From positions 1 to 64,000 of the forward strand of contig NZ_BMEY01000009.1 of NCBI RefSeq assembly GCF_014637405.1: a stretch of 64,000 nucleotides of DNA, in the 5' to 3' direction. A program made the translations under genes and the position numbers. This DNA comes from Ornithinibacillus halotolerans. GTDB taxonomy: Bacteria; Bacillota; Bacilli; Bacillales; Amphibacillaceae. The notes under the pieces are model-generated. The model ran no database searches. It saw only the letters and a list, made by a program, of their open reading frames with translations, and was not told the DNA's origin. Positions 54,007-64,000 of the stretch are shown piece after piece. Each line of letters begins with the position of its first letter. Position 1 is the stretch's first letter.

Positions 54007-55404
54007 TTATTTTTTATAATAGGTAATTAGTGTCTCAACAAAATAATCTCGAATAAATTTAGGTAAGATATACTGCTTCCTTTCTGAACGTGCCACTTCC
54101 GGCAATAGTCTTCCAAAGGTAAATGTATCTGCAGTAATTACCGAATAAGTTTTATCAGGGTTTATTGGTTTATTATGGATTCTAACTTCCGATACAAACT
54201 CTTGCCCATTCGAATGTAATTCCGTCTCAACATCGATTCTAGAGAAGACCATCTTACCTAACACCTTACCTCTAAATCCCAATCCTTTTAATTCAAATTC
54301 CATAAATTCTTTTGTTAAACTAACTCGAATTACTTCTATCAATTCCGCCCCAGTTAACTCGACTATACAAGGATTAATTGGATGAGGACATATGCGATGC
54401 ACATCTCCATATGTTATTTCACCTTTTTCAAATCCTTCTAATAATAACCCCGTGTTAAACATTCCACAATCTGCTTGTTCTTCTTGTGTAATAAAGTCTG
54501 TTAACTGCTGCATAATAGTTGAATGCTTATACCAGTCCACTTTTATTGGTTTATCAATTGTAACAATTGATGTTCCTAGAACATGATTCGATTTTTTTTG
54601 AAGTTCTTGAAGTAATTCTAATGTGTAGTTATCGTTGGGATAATTCGAAATTTCTGTTGTATAGGCTTCTTTTTTTACTAATTTTCTTTCATTATGATCC
54701 CAAGTTAAGATGACTTCTCCTACATAATTACAATGTTTTCCTCCAGCAGTGATGATAGCTTGATTCACTTCTTCTCCAGTTCGTAATAAATGATGAGTAT
54801 GCCCTCCGATAATTACATCGATTTCCGAAAACCCTCTAGCAATTTCTTGATCTTCAGAAATACCTAAGTGGGATAATAGAACAATAATATCTGTTTCTTC
54901 TTTTAGTTTTGAGATTAGACATCCTAAAGTATGATAAATATCTTTGATATTCCAGCCTAGAATCTCATAATACTCTTTAAATGGCGCGGTTAGTCCAATT
55001 ACTCCTATCCGTATCCCGTTATTTGATTGAATTTGCACAGTAGGCTTTAACCAATTTGGATTTTCTCCTCTTTTATTCTCTAAATTGGCGCAAACTACAT
55101 GAAATTTAGCGTTATCATACAACTGAAATAAATCCTCATGAGCAAACGTAATACCCTCATTATTACCAATCGTGACTACATCATATCCAATTTCATTCAA
55201 GAGTGTAATATTGCCTTTCCCTAATAATGCTTCTGAAATGGGGTGCACCCGGTCAATATGATCACCAATATCAAAAAGCCAATATGAATCATTGGCTTTT
55301 TCACGCTTTTCTTTTGCTGTTTTCATAAACGTAGCTACTTTTGGCCATTGTTTGAAATTACTATGTAGATCATTTGTATAGTAGAAATATAATTTTTCTT
55401 GCAT
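54007..55404 (-). CDS. yunD: Bifunctional metallophosphoesterase/5'-nucleotidase-like YunD
   Basis: 465 residues without a signal peptide. Metallophosphoesterase motifs: YTNDLHSN, DIGDHIDR, IGNNEG, LLSHLG and GGHTHHLL, followed by a 5'-nucleotidase C-terminal domain (CGMFNTGLLLEGF, ADTFTFGRLLPE). The lack of export signal separates it from secreted YfkN-type enzymes. TAAGGAG precedes the ATG. It follows yunE by 11 bp, forming a yunE-yunD unit. Confidence 0.92.
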   Translation of the reverse strand: MQEKLYFYYTNDLHSNFKQWPKVATFMKTAKEKREKANDSYWLFDIGDHIDRVHPISEALLGKGNITLLNEIGYDVVTIGNNEGITFAHEDLFQLYDNAKFHVVCANLENKRGENPNWLKPTVQIQSNNGIRIGVIGLTAPFKEYYEILGWNIKDIYHTLGCLISKLKEETDIIVLLSHLGISEDQEIARGFSEIDVIIGGHTHHLLRTGEEVNQAIITAGGKHCNYVGEVILTWDHNERKLVKKEAYTTEISNYPNDNYTLELLQELQKKSNHVLGTSIVTIDKPIKVDWYKHSTIMQQLTDFITQEEQADCGMFNTGLLLEGFEKGEITYGDVHRICPHPINPCIVELTGAELIEVIRVSLTKEFMEFELKGLGFRGKVLGKMVFSRIDVETELHSNGQEFVSEVRIHNKPINPDKTYSVITADTFTFGRLLPEVARSERKQYILPKFIRDYFVETLITYYKK

Positions 55405-55415
55405 AAGTAGACTCC

Positions 55416-56237
55416 TTAAGCTGTTAGCCCATTAATTATCATACGTAATCCAATAATAATTAATGTTACTCGTAAAATCCATTCTAACGTTTTCCCTTTT
55501 AAAATTTGGTTAGTTTTAGCACCGAGGCGACCACCAATCCACGCTCCTGGAATGAAGAAGAAAACGTATGTCCATTCTATATGTCCAAGTGTAATGTGGG
55601 TGCTTGCTCCAATCATACTAACAAAAAATATCATAAACATCGAAGTAGCAGTTGCAATATGTACTGGAAAGCCAAACAATAATATCATTGCTGGAACCAT
55701 AATAGATCCCCCACCTATTCCAAATAACCCTGACAAACTGCCAACAACTAAAGAAAGAATGAACGCAAAAGTTGGTGAAACGGAATACTGGAATGTATCC
55801 CCATTCATGTGAAAAGTTCGCAAATGACTACTTGCTTGAATTTGGACTTGCACTCGTGGTTTTCTTTTAACGAAGAAGAGTAATGATATTCCGATAATCA
55901 ATATTCCAAAATATAGTAAAAACTCTTCTGTCCCTATGAATTGATTTAGCCATGAACCAAATATACTACCTGGTATACTTCCTGACAAAAATAGAATACC
56001 CGTTTTATAATCTACTCTCCCTTCCTTAAAATAGGAAAGAGTAGATGCAAGTGAAGTGAAAACCATTGTAATTAACGATATACCGACAATTGCCTGTGGA
56101 GTAGCCCATTCGAAGCCTGGGACAAACTGGCTAAGCAGTAACATACTTGGTATAAGTATAACTCCTCCACCAAGCCCGACTAAACTTCCTATAAATGCTG
56201 TCATGATACCAATAAATAAACAAATTATGACTACCAA
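55416..56237 (-). CDS. yunE: TauE/SafE-family sulfite-exporter-like permease YunE
   Basis: 273 residues with about eight membrane segments in two repeats, each with a GLGGG motif (GSLVGLGGGVILIPSML at about 17-33 and GSLSGLFGIGGGSIMVPAM). Starts at a TTG (56237) 8 nt after AGAGG. The family exports sulfur-containing anions; the substrate here is unknown. Upstream of yunD. Confidence 0.9.
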   Translation of the reverse strand: MVVIICLFIGIMTAFIGSLVGLGGGVILIPSMLLLSQFVPGFEWATPQAIVGISLITMVFTSLASTLSYFKEGRVDYKTGILFLSGSIPGSIFGSWLNQFIGTEEFLLYFGILIIGISLLFFVKRKPRVQVQIQASSHLRTFHMNGDTFQYSVSPTFAFILSLVVGSLSGLFGIGGGSIMVPAMILLFGFPVHIATATSMFMIFFVSMIGASTHITLGHIEWTYVFFFIPGAWIGGRLGAKTNQILKGKTLEWILRVTLIIIGLRMIINGLTA

Positions 56238-56349
56238 ATGAAAAACCTCTGTTCTTTTAGTTTCTATCTCATTGTAGCATTTTGAGAGATAGATTCCTAA
56301 TGAGCAGTTTATCTTTCAGTCCGTATTATATTTTTGGATATACATAAAA

Positions 56350-56379
56350 AACCCAGTACAAGATATCTTGTACTGGGTA
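56350..56379 (-). terminator. Terminator of the suf operon
   Basis: Near-perfect palindrome ACCCAGTACAAGAT/ATCTTGTACTGGGT followed by Ts on the minus strand. Confidence 0.92.
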
Positions 56380-56386
56380 AATATTA

Positions 56387-57784
56387 TTAACCGATTGAAC
56401 CTTCCATCTCGAATTTGATTAGACGGTTCATTTCAACTGCATACTCCATTGGAAGTTCTTTCGTAAATGGCTCGATGAAGCCCATTACGATCATTTCAGT
56501 TGCTTCTTCTTCCGATAAACCTCTACTCATTAAGTAGAATAACTGTTCTTCAGAAACATTTGAAACTCTAGCTTCGTGCTCTAATGAAATATTATCATTT
56601 AAAATTTCATTATAAGGAATGGTATCTGATTTTGACTTATTATCTAAAATCAATGTATCACATTCGATATTAGCACGTGCACCATCAGCCTTACGTCCAA
56701 AGTGAACAACACCACGGTACGTAACGTTTCCTCCATCTTTAGAGAATGACTTAGAAACGATCGTAGAAGAAGTGTTTGGTGCTAGGTGATGCATCTTCGC
56801 ACCAGCATCTTGCACTTGGCCTTTACCAGCCATTGCAATAGAGATTGTGTTACCACGAGCACCTTCTCCACGTAGAATGATTGCTGGATATTTCATTGTT
56901 AGTTTAGAACCAATGTTACCATCAATCCATTCCATTGTTCCATTAGCATCAACTACTGCACGTTTTGTAACTAGGTTATAAACGTTAGCAGACCAGTTTT
57001 GAATTGTCGTATAACGGCAATATGCATCTTTTTTAACGATGATTTCAACTACTGCACTATGAAGTGAACTTGAAGAATACGTTGGTGCTGTACATCCTTC
57101 CACATAGTGTACTGAAGCATCTTCATCAACAATAATTAGTGTTCTTTCAAACTGTCCCATATTTTCAGAGTTAATACGGAAATATGCTTGAAGTGGTGTA
57201 CTTGTTTTTACACCTTTTGGTACATAAATAAATGAACCACCAGACCAAACTGCAGAGTTAAGTGCTGAGAATTTATTATCAGAGTATGGAATTACTGTAC
57301 CGAAGTACTCTTTAAATAAATCTTCATGCTCTTTTAATGCAGAATCCGTGTCTAAGAAAATAATACCTAAATCTTGTAAATCTTCTTTTAGACTTTGATA
57401 AACTACTTCAGATTCGTATTGTGCAGAAACACCAGCAAGGTATTTCTGCTCTGCTTCAGGGATACCTAATCGATCGAATGTTTGTTTAATTTCTTCAGGT
57501 ACTTCATCCCAAGATCTACCTTGTTTCTCAGAAGGTTTAACATAGTAAACAATTTCATCGAAATCAAGTTCGGTTAAATCTCCACCCCATTGTGGCATTG
57601 GACGTGAATAGAAATGTTCCAATGCTTTAAGACGGTAATCTAACATCCACTCAGGTTCTTCTTTCATTTTCGAAATCTCTTCAACAACTTTACGTGTTAA
57701 ACCACGCTCCGTACGGAAAACAGAAACGTCTTTATCACGAAAGCCATATTTATACTCATCTATTTCAGGCGCTTTTTTTGCCAT
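56387..57784 (-). CDS. sufB: Fe-S cluster scaffold subunit SufB
   Basis: 465 residues from the second of two adjacent ATGs (57784, 7 nt from AAGGAGGG). SufB carries the scaffold activity of SufBCD. Recognisable are the beta-helix core [20 protein letters not shown], the cysteine region [20 protein letters not shown] and the C-terminal [20 protein letters not shown]. Last gene of sufCDSUB. Confidence 0.97.
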   Translation of the reverse strand: MAKKAPEIDEYKYGFRDKDVSVFRTERGLTRKVVEEISKMKEEPEWMLDYRLKALEHFYSRPMPQWGGDLTELDFDEIVYYVKPSEKQGRSWDEVPEEIKQTFDRLGIPEAEQKYLAGVSAQYESEVVYQSLKEDLQDLGIIFLDTDSALKEHEDLFKEYFGTVIPYSDNKFSALNSAVWSGGSFIYVPKGVKTSTPLQAYFRINSENMGQFERTLIIVDEDASVHYVEGCTAPTYSSSSLHSAVVEIIVKKDAYCRYTTIQNWSANVYNLVTKRAVVDANGTMEWIDGNIGSKLTMKYPAIILRGEGARGNTISIAMAGKGQVQDAGAKMHHLAPNTSSTIVSKSFSKDGGNVTYRGVVHFGRKADGARANIECDTLILDNKSKSDTIPYNEILNDNISLEHEARVSNVSEEQLFYLMSRGLSEEEATEMIVMGFIEPFTKELPMEYAVEMNRLIKFEMEGSIG

Positions 57785-57813
57785 CATATACCCTCCTTCT
57801 AGTAATGGTACAT

Positions 57814-60768
<2,955 letters not shown>

Positions 60769-60785
60769 ATTACCCCTCCTAACTA

Positions 60786-61571
60786 TTAAGCGTTTTGCCC
60801 AACTGTTTCGTCTTCAATACCTAATTCTTCTTTAATCCAGTCATATCCTTCCGCTTCTAAGCGTTGTGCTAATTCAGGACCACCAGATTTAACAACACGA
60901 CCTTGCATCATTACGTGTACGTAGTCTGGAGTAATATAGTTTAATAGACGTTGGTAGTGAGTAATGATCAAGCAGCCAAATTCTTCGCCGCGCATTTTGT
61001 TAATTCCTTTTGATACTACTTTAAGTGCATCAATATCTAGACCAGAGTCAATTTCGTCAAGAATTGCAATATCTGGTTTAATTTGCATTAATTGAAGGAT
61101 TTCATTACGTTTCTTCTCTCCACCAGAGAACCCTTCATTTAAATATCTAGTTGCCATATTTTGATCGATTTCTAAGTAATCTAGGTCTTTATCTAATTCT
61201 TTAATGAATTTCATTAGTGGGATTTCATCGCCTTCTTCACGACGTGCGTTAATAGCAGAACGTAAGAATTCAGATGTTGTTACACCACTTACTTCACTTG
61301 GATATTGCATTGCAAGGAATAGACCTGCACGAGCACGCTCATCTACTTCCATTTCAAGAACATCTTCACCATTAAGTGTGATGCTTCCCTCAGTAATTTC
61401 GTATTTAGGATGACCCATGATAGCAGATGCTAATGTGGATTTACCAGTACCGTTTGGTCCCATAATAGCGTGGAATTCTCCACCCTTAATTGTTAAATTA
61501 ACACCTTTCAATATTTCTTTATCTTCAATAGATACATGAAGATTTTTAATTTCTAATGTAGATCCTGCCAT
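60786..61571 (-). CDS. sufC: Fe-S assembly ATPase SufC
   Basis: 261 residues from the ATG at 61571, 8 nt after GGAGG. An ABC-type ATPase without membrane partner: Walker A GPNGTGKST, signature FSGGEKKRNEILQ, Walker B ILDEIDSGLDIDAL, H-motif IITHYQRLL. Drives conformational changes in SufBD. First gene of the operon. Confidence 0.98.
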   Translation of the reverse strand: MAGSTLEIKNLHVSIEDKEILKGVNLTIKGGEFHAIMGPNGTGKSTLASAIMGHPKYEITEGSITLNGEDVLEMEVDERARAGLFLAMQYPSEVSGVTTSEFLRSAINARREEGDEIPLMKFIKELDKDLDYLEIDQNMATRYLNEGFSGGEKKRNEILQLMQIKPDIAILDEIDSGLDIDALKVVSKGINKMRGEEFGCLIITHYQRLLNYITPDYVHVMMQGRVVKSGGPELAQRLEAEGYDWIKEELGIEDETVGQNA

Positions 61572-61647
61572 ATTTGATACCTCCATAATTGTTATGTTTT
61601 TGGATATGTAAATTATTTATATCCATTCTCAATCTATTCTCATTACA

Positions 61648-61676
61648 ATCTTATAGCATTTCGAATTGATAAGCAA
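61648..61676 (-). promoter_or_regulatory. suf operon promoter (sigma-A)
   Basis: Minus strand -35 TTGCTT (61671-61676), 17 nt, -10 TAAGAT (61648-61653), about 77 bp before the sufC start. Confidence 0.75.
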
Positions 61677-61777
61677 CTTTTTTAGGTTATGCAAGTTTGT
61701 CCATTTATATAGGAAGAAACAAGGTATATTTTATTGTCAATTTCTAGAAAAATATTACAGTTTGGCGAATAAAATAT

Positions 61778-61806
61778 AGAGGCTGACTATAATTAGCCAA
61801 CCTCTC
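61778..61806 (-). terminator. Terminator-like hairpin after the 56-residue ORF
   Basis: 12-bp stem AGAGGTTGGCTA/TAGTCAGCCTCT with two G-T pairs on the minus strand; T run short. Confidence 0.55.
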
Positions 61807-61814
61807 ATCTATAA

Positions 61815-61985
61815 TCATCTATGAATGTTACTTTCAATTTCAGCTACAACGTATTTAGATCTATTGTAATCTTCTTGTCGTCTCCTTTCAACCTTCATCC
61901 GGTTTTCTAATTTACGACAATAATCTGCATACCCCATTCGATGTGATTTTTGCATCGCTTTTTCCATTTCTGGAGTATAATTCAT
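61815..61985 (-). CDS. Small charged protein, 56 residues
   Basis: Short open frame on the minus strand between the met genes and suf. The product begins MNYTPEMEKAMQKSHRMGY and is rich in Arg, Lys, Glu and Met, probably helical, with one Cys; no signal or membrane segment. It is bracketed by a promoter-like sequence (TTGGAG, 18 nt, TACGAT upstream) and a terminator-like hairpin. GTGAG is a weak binding site 6-7 nt before the ATG; a 16-bp palindrome lies just upstream. Similar small proteins occur in bacilli, but I do not recognise a name. Confidence 0.6.
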   Translation of the reverse strand: MNYTPEMEKAMQKSHRMGYADYCRKLENRMKVERRRQEDYNRSKYVVAEIESNIHR

Positions 61986-61992
61986 TTGTATC

Positions 61993-62008
61993 TCACTATT
62001 AATAGTGA
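61993..62008. promoter_or_regulatory. Perfect 16-bp palindrome before the 56-residue ORF
   Basis: TCACTATTAATAGTGA is fully self-complementary and lies 8 bp upstream of the ATG, between AAAGGA and the start codon. It may be an operator or an RNA hairpin that brings a binding site closer. The gap 62009-62190 otherwise shows only a promoter-like sequence. Confidence 0.5.
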
Positions 62009-62186
62009 ATCATCCTTTCGTTTTATTGACAATTCCATCGTAGCATGCAGACATAGTGGACTCCAAGTTGGATTTCATCGCTAATATTAGGATCAATTCA
62101 CATTTCTTCTACTACAATTCTAATAATAGTAATATCCATAAACATTTTCGCTTTTTCTCGCATATACTATTGTTTGCTCAATAAAA

Positions 62187-62224
62187 GAAAAAAACAGTAA
62201 ACCCTAGAATGGATTTACTGTTTG
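62187..62224 (-). terminator. Terminator of metNIQ
   Basis: Minus strand AAACAGTAAATCC, 6-nt loop, GGGTTTACTGTTTTTTT. Confidence 0.88.
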
Positions 62225-62230
62225 AAAGTA

Positions 62231-63046
62231 TTAGTTATTTCCACCAACTGGTACTACAGCACCCTCATACTTTTCGATAATAAAGTTTTGAATTTCCTCG
62301 GATTGAAGAACTTCTACAATTTTCTTAAGGTCTTCATTGTCTTTATCTTCTGAACGAGCAGCAATAATATTTACATAATCAGATTCTTCACCTTCAAGAA
62401 GTAGCGGATCGTCTAGTGGATTTAATCCACCTTCGATTGCATAGTTTACATTAATTGCTACAAGTGTGTTTTCCTCATTTTCATATGCTTCAATTAAAAA
62501 TTCTGGGTTTACTTCCCCGAATAGGAATTGTAAGTTTAATGGATTTTCAACGATATCATCTTGTGTTAATGTTAGTGGGTCTTCAATATCATCTGCAACT
62601 TTAATTAACCCTTCTGCTTCAAATAGCTCAAGTACACGAAGATGATCTGCATCGTTACGACTAATAATTACTTCTGTGCCTTCTGGAATATCATCAACAC
62701 TTGTAATGCCTTTAGAATAAATTCCAATTGGTTCAATATGAATTCCACCTAGATTAACGATATCATAAGCTTTGTCTGGGTCAGTTGTTTCACCTTCAAA
62801 AAACGGAATATGTTGGAAATAGTTTGCATCAATTGCACCTTCGTCTAGATCAAGGTTTGGTAAGAAGTAATCAGAATACTCTTCAATTTCAATTGTAATG
62901 CCCTCTTCTTCTAAAATAGGCTTAGCCTTTTCTAACACTTCTGCATGCGGTGTACTTGTTGCACCAATCTTGATCACTTCATCATTGCCACAAGCAGCTA
63001 ATAATCCAATAAGTAAAATAGATAACACAAATAATAATTTCTTCAT
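62231..63046 (-). CDS. metQ: Methionine-binding lipoprotein MetQ
   Basis: 271 residues of the NlpA/MetQ family, lipobox LLAACG with Cys19. The mature protein starts DEVIKIGATSTPHAEVLEKA, typical of MetQ, and contains FLPNLDLDEGAIDANYFQHI. Binds methionine at the outer membrane face for MetNI. AGGGAG lies upstream; 35 bp after metI. Confidence 0.95.
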   Translation of the reverse strand: MKKLLFVLSILLIGLLAACGNDEVIKIGATSTPHAEVLEKAKPILEEEGITIEIEEYSDYFLPNLDLDEGAIDANYFQHIPFFEGETTDPDKAYDIVNLGGIHIEPIGIYSKGITSVDDIPEGTEVIISRNDADHLRVLELFEAEGLIKVADDIEDPLTLTQDDIVENPLNLQFLFGEVNPEFLIEAYENEENTLVAINVNYAIEGGLNPLDDPLLLEGEESDYVNIIAARSEDKDNEDLKKIVEVLQSEEIQNFIIEKYEGAVVPVGGNN

Positions 63047-63081
63047 TTTGTATTCTCCCTTATGTTTTTAGTTTTTAGTAT

Positions 63082-63750
63082 TTATCTTTTATCCAATTTC
63101 TTAGTAATCATGTCACCAATAAATTGGAAAATGAACACAATAATAATGATTAATACGGTACATACGAATACTACATCAAAATCACGGCGTACAAAGCCAT
63201 AATAGTAAGCAAAATCACCTAGTCCTCCTGCACCAATAACTCCAGCAACTGCTGTATATCCAATTAAAGCAATTGCTGTTACTGTAGCTCCAGATACAAG
63301 TGCTGGCATTGATTCAGGCAATAATACTTTAAATATAATTGTTTTTGTTTTTGCCCCCATTGATTGTGCAGCTTCAATGACGCCTTTATCCACTTCACGT
63401 AAGCCAATTTCTACTAATCTGGCATAGAATGGAGCAGATCCGATAATTAAAGCAGGTAAAGCCGCATTCGAACCTCTAAACGTCCCTAATAAAAAGGTTG
63501 TAAATGGAATTAACAGTAAAATTAAAATAATAAAAGGAATAGCTCTAAAAATATTTACTACAGCAGCAATAATGTAATTGAAACCTTTATTCTTCCACAA
63601 GTTACCATTAGATGTTAAGTATAGTAAGAGACCTAAAATAATCCCAAAAATAACAGTTCCCACAAGTGCGAGTAGTGTCATATAAAATGTTTCACCAGTT
63701 GCTACAAGAAGGTCTTCTAGTACTACGTTTGGAAATAATTCCTTAAGCAT
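63082..63750 (-). CDS. metI: Methionine ABC-transporter permease MetI
   Basis: 222 residues with five membrane segments. The coupling loop is LREVDKGVIEAAQSMGAKTK and the family end GAGGLGDFAYYYGFVRRDFDV is present. The start overlaps the metN stop by 8 bp, indicating translational coupling. Confidence 0.96.
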   Translation of the reverse strand: MLKELFPNVVLEDLLVATGETFYMTLLALVGTVIFGIILGLLLYLTSNGNLWKNKGFNYIIAAVVNIFRAIPFIILILLLIPFTTFLLGTFRGSNAALPALIIGSAPFYARLVEIGLREVDKGVIEAAQSMGAKTKTIIFKVLLPESMPALVSGATVTAIALIGYTAVAGVIGAGGLGDFAYYYGFVRRDFDVVFVCTVLIIIIVFIFQFIGDMITKKLDKR

Positions 63751-64000
63751 GAGCTAAAACCTCCACTTCAATTGAGGTTTCTTCTTTAATAAATGTAATA
63801 GTTCGATCAATTTCCTCTATTTCTCCGAGTATTTGAACAGTTAAGGTTCCATAGGCACCTAGCTTCGTTTGATTAATTTTCCCTTGTAAAATATTTACCT
63901 CAATATTAAATTGTTTAGATATTGTACTTATTAATGCTTGGTTAGCAGTTTCTCCAATGAAGTGTAATCGTACTAATTTGCCAGCAGAATGGTCATCTAT
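63743..64000 (-). CDS. metN: Methionine ABC-transporter ATPase MetN, C-terminal part (cut by window end)
   Basis: 85 residues are visible, ending EVEVLAHA before the TAA at 63743-63745. They correspond to the C-terminal NIL domain (LVRLHFIGETANQALISTI, then NQTKLGAYGTLTVQI), the regulatory methionine-binding domain of MetN. The ATPase domain lies beyond base 64000, as would any SAM riboswitch of the operon. Confidence 0.93.
   Translation of the reverse strand: MDDHSAGKLVRLHFIGETANQALISTISKQFNIEVNILQGKINQTKLGAYGTLTVQILGEIEEIDRTITFIKEETSIEVEVLAHA

Overview
The window is low-GC Firmicutes DNA, and its gene content and order match the Bacillus subtilis blocks leuS-ytqB-ytoA-metK-pckA-ytlACD-ytkD-menFDHBE, yugO-yugI-pgi-patB-kapB, yuiDCB-yumBC-yutM-dapF-yuzD-yutI-yutHGFEDC-yunABCDE and sufCDSUB-metNIQ. 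It is therefore a spore-forming member of the Bacillaceae; sporulation genes yunB and yutH are present. The GC content, the NhaC- and NSS-type sodium-coupled carriers and a GC-rich interspersed repeat are compatible with the halotolerant Oceanobacillus/Virgibacillus-type genera. That placement is inference and cannot be settled from the window. No prophage, insertion sequence, CRISPR array, plasmid gene or tRNA was found.

Layout. 1-420: 5' part of a 16S rRNA gene on the minus strand, preceded by three tandem sigma-A promoters. 984-9.5 kb: a secreted calcium-loop protein, leuS with a T-box leader, mnmM/ytoA and a small membrane protein, metK with a SAM riboswitch, and pckA with a CcpN-like operator. 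9.6-14.7 kb: an ABC importer (ytlACD), an APH-fold kinase, the Nudix hydrolase ytkD and unknown small genes. 14.7-22.9 kb: menaquinone biosynthesis (menFDHBE on the minus strand, menA and a hotdog thioesterase on the plus strand). 22.9-34.3 kb: ribU under an FMN riboswitch, an M42 peptidase, a thioredoxin-like protein, a K+ channel, GSP13, pgi, a membrane-anchored sigma-factor-like protein, patB, a SOD-like lipoprotein, kapB and ptsH. 34.5-43.9 kb: deoD, bioY, yuiDCB, the redox pair yumB/yumC and Fe-S helpers erpA/yutI with dapF. 43.9-56.2 kb: the yut/yun genes, a MetP/MetS amino-acid carrier with a 33-residue subunit, and a lysine-riboswitch-controlled NhaC-family carrier. 56.4-61.6 kb: the complete sufCDSUB operon. 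61.8-64 kb: a 56-residue ORF and the methionine importer metNIQ, with metN cut by the window end.

Much of the region is about cofactors and nutrients: Fe-S clusters (SufCDSUB, ErpA, YutI), menaquinone (Men) feeding the type II NADH dehydrogenase YumB, riboflavin (RibU), biotin (BioY), methionine/SAM (MetK, MetNIQ, MetPS) and lysine. Four cis-acting RNA regulators can be read directly: T-box(Leu), SAM, FMN and lysine.

Most worth a second look: (1) a ~700-residue protein joining an ECF-like sigma module, one membrane segment and a ~460-residue outside domain; (2) two copies of a ~165-bp structured repeat whose apical hairpins differ by compensatory changes; (3) a five-copy array of CTTTAGCAA at exact 21-bp spacing; (4) a lysine riboswitch that identifies an annotated-type Na+/H+ antiporter as a probable lysine carrier; (5) a possible sigma-B promoter plus terminator ahead of patB; (6) the tiny MetS gene.
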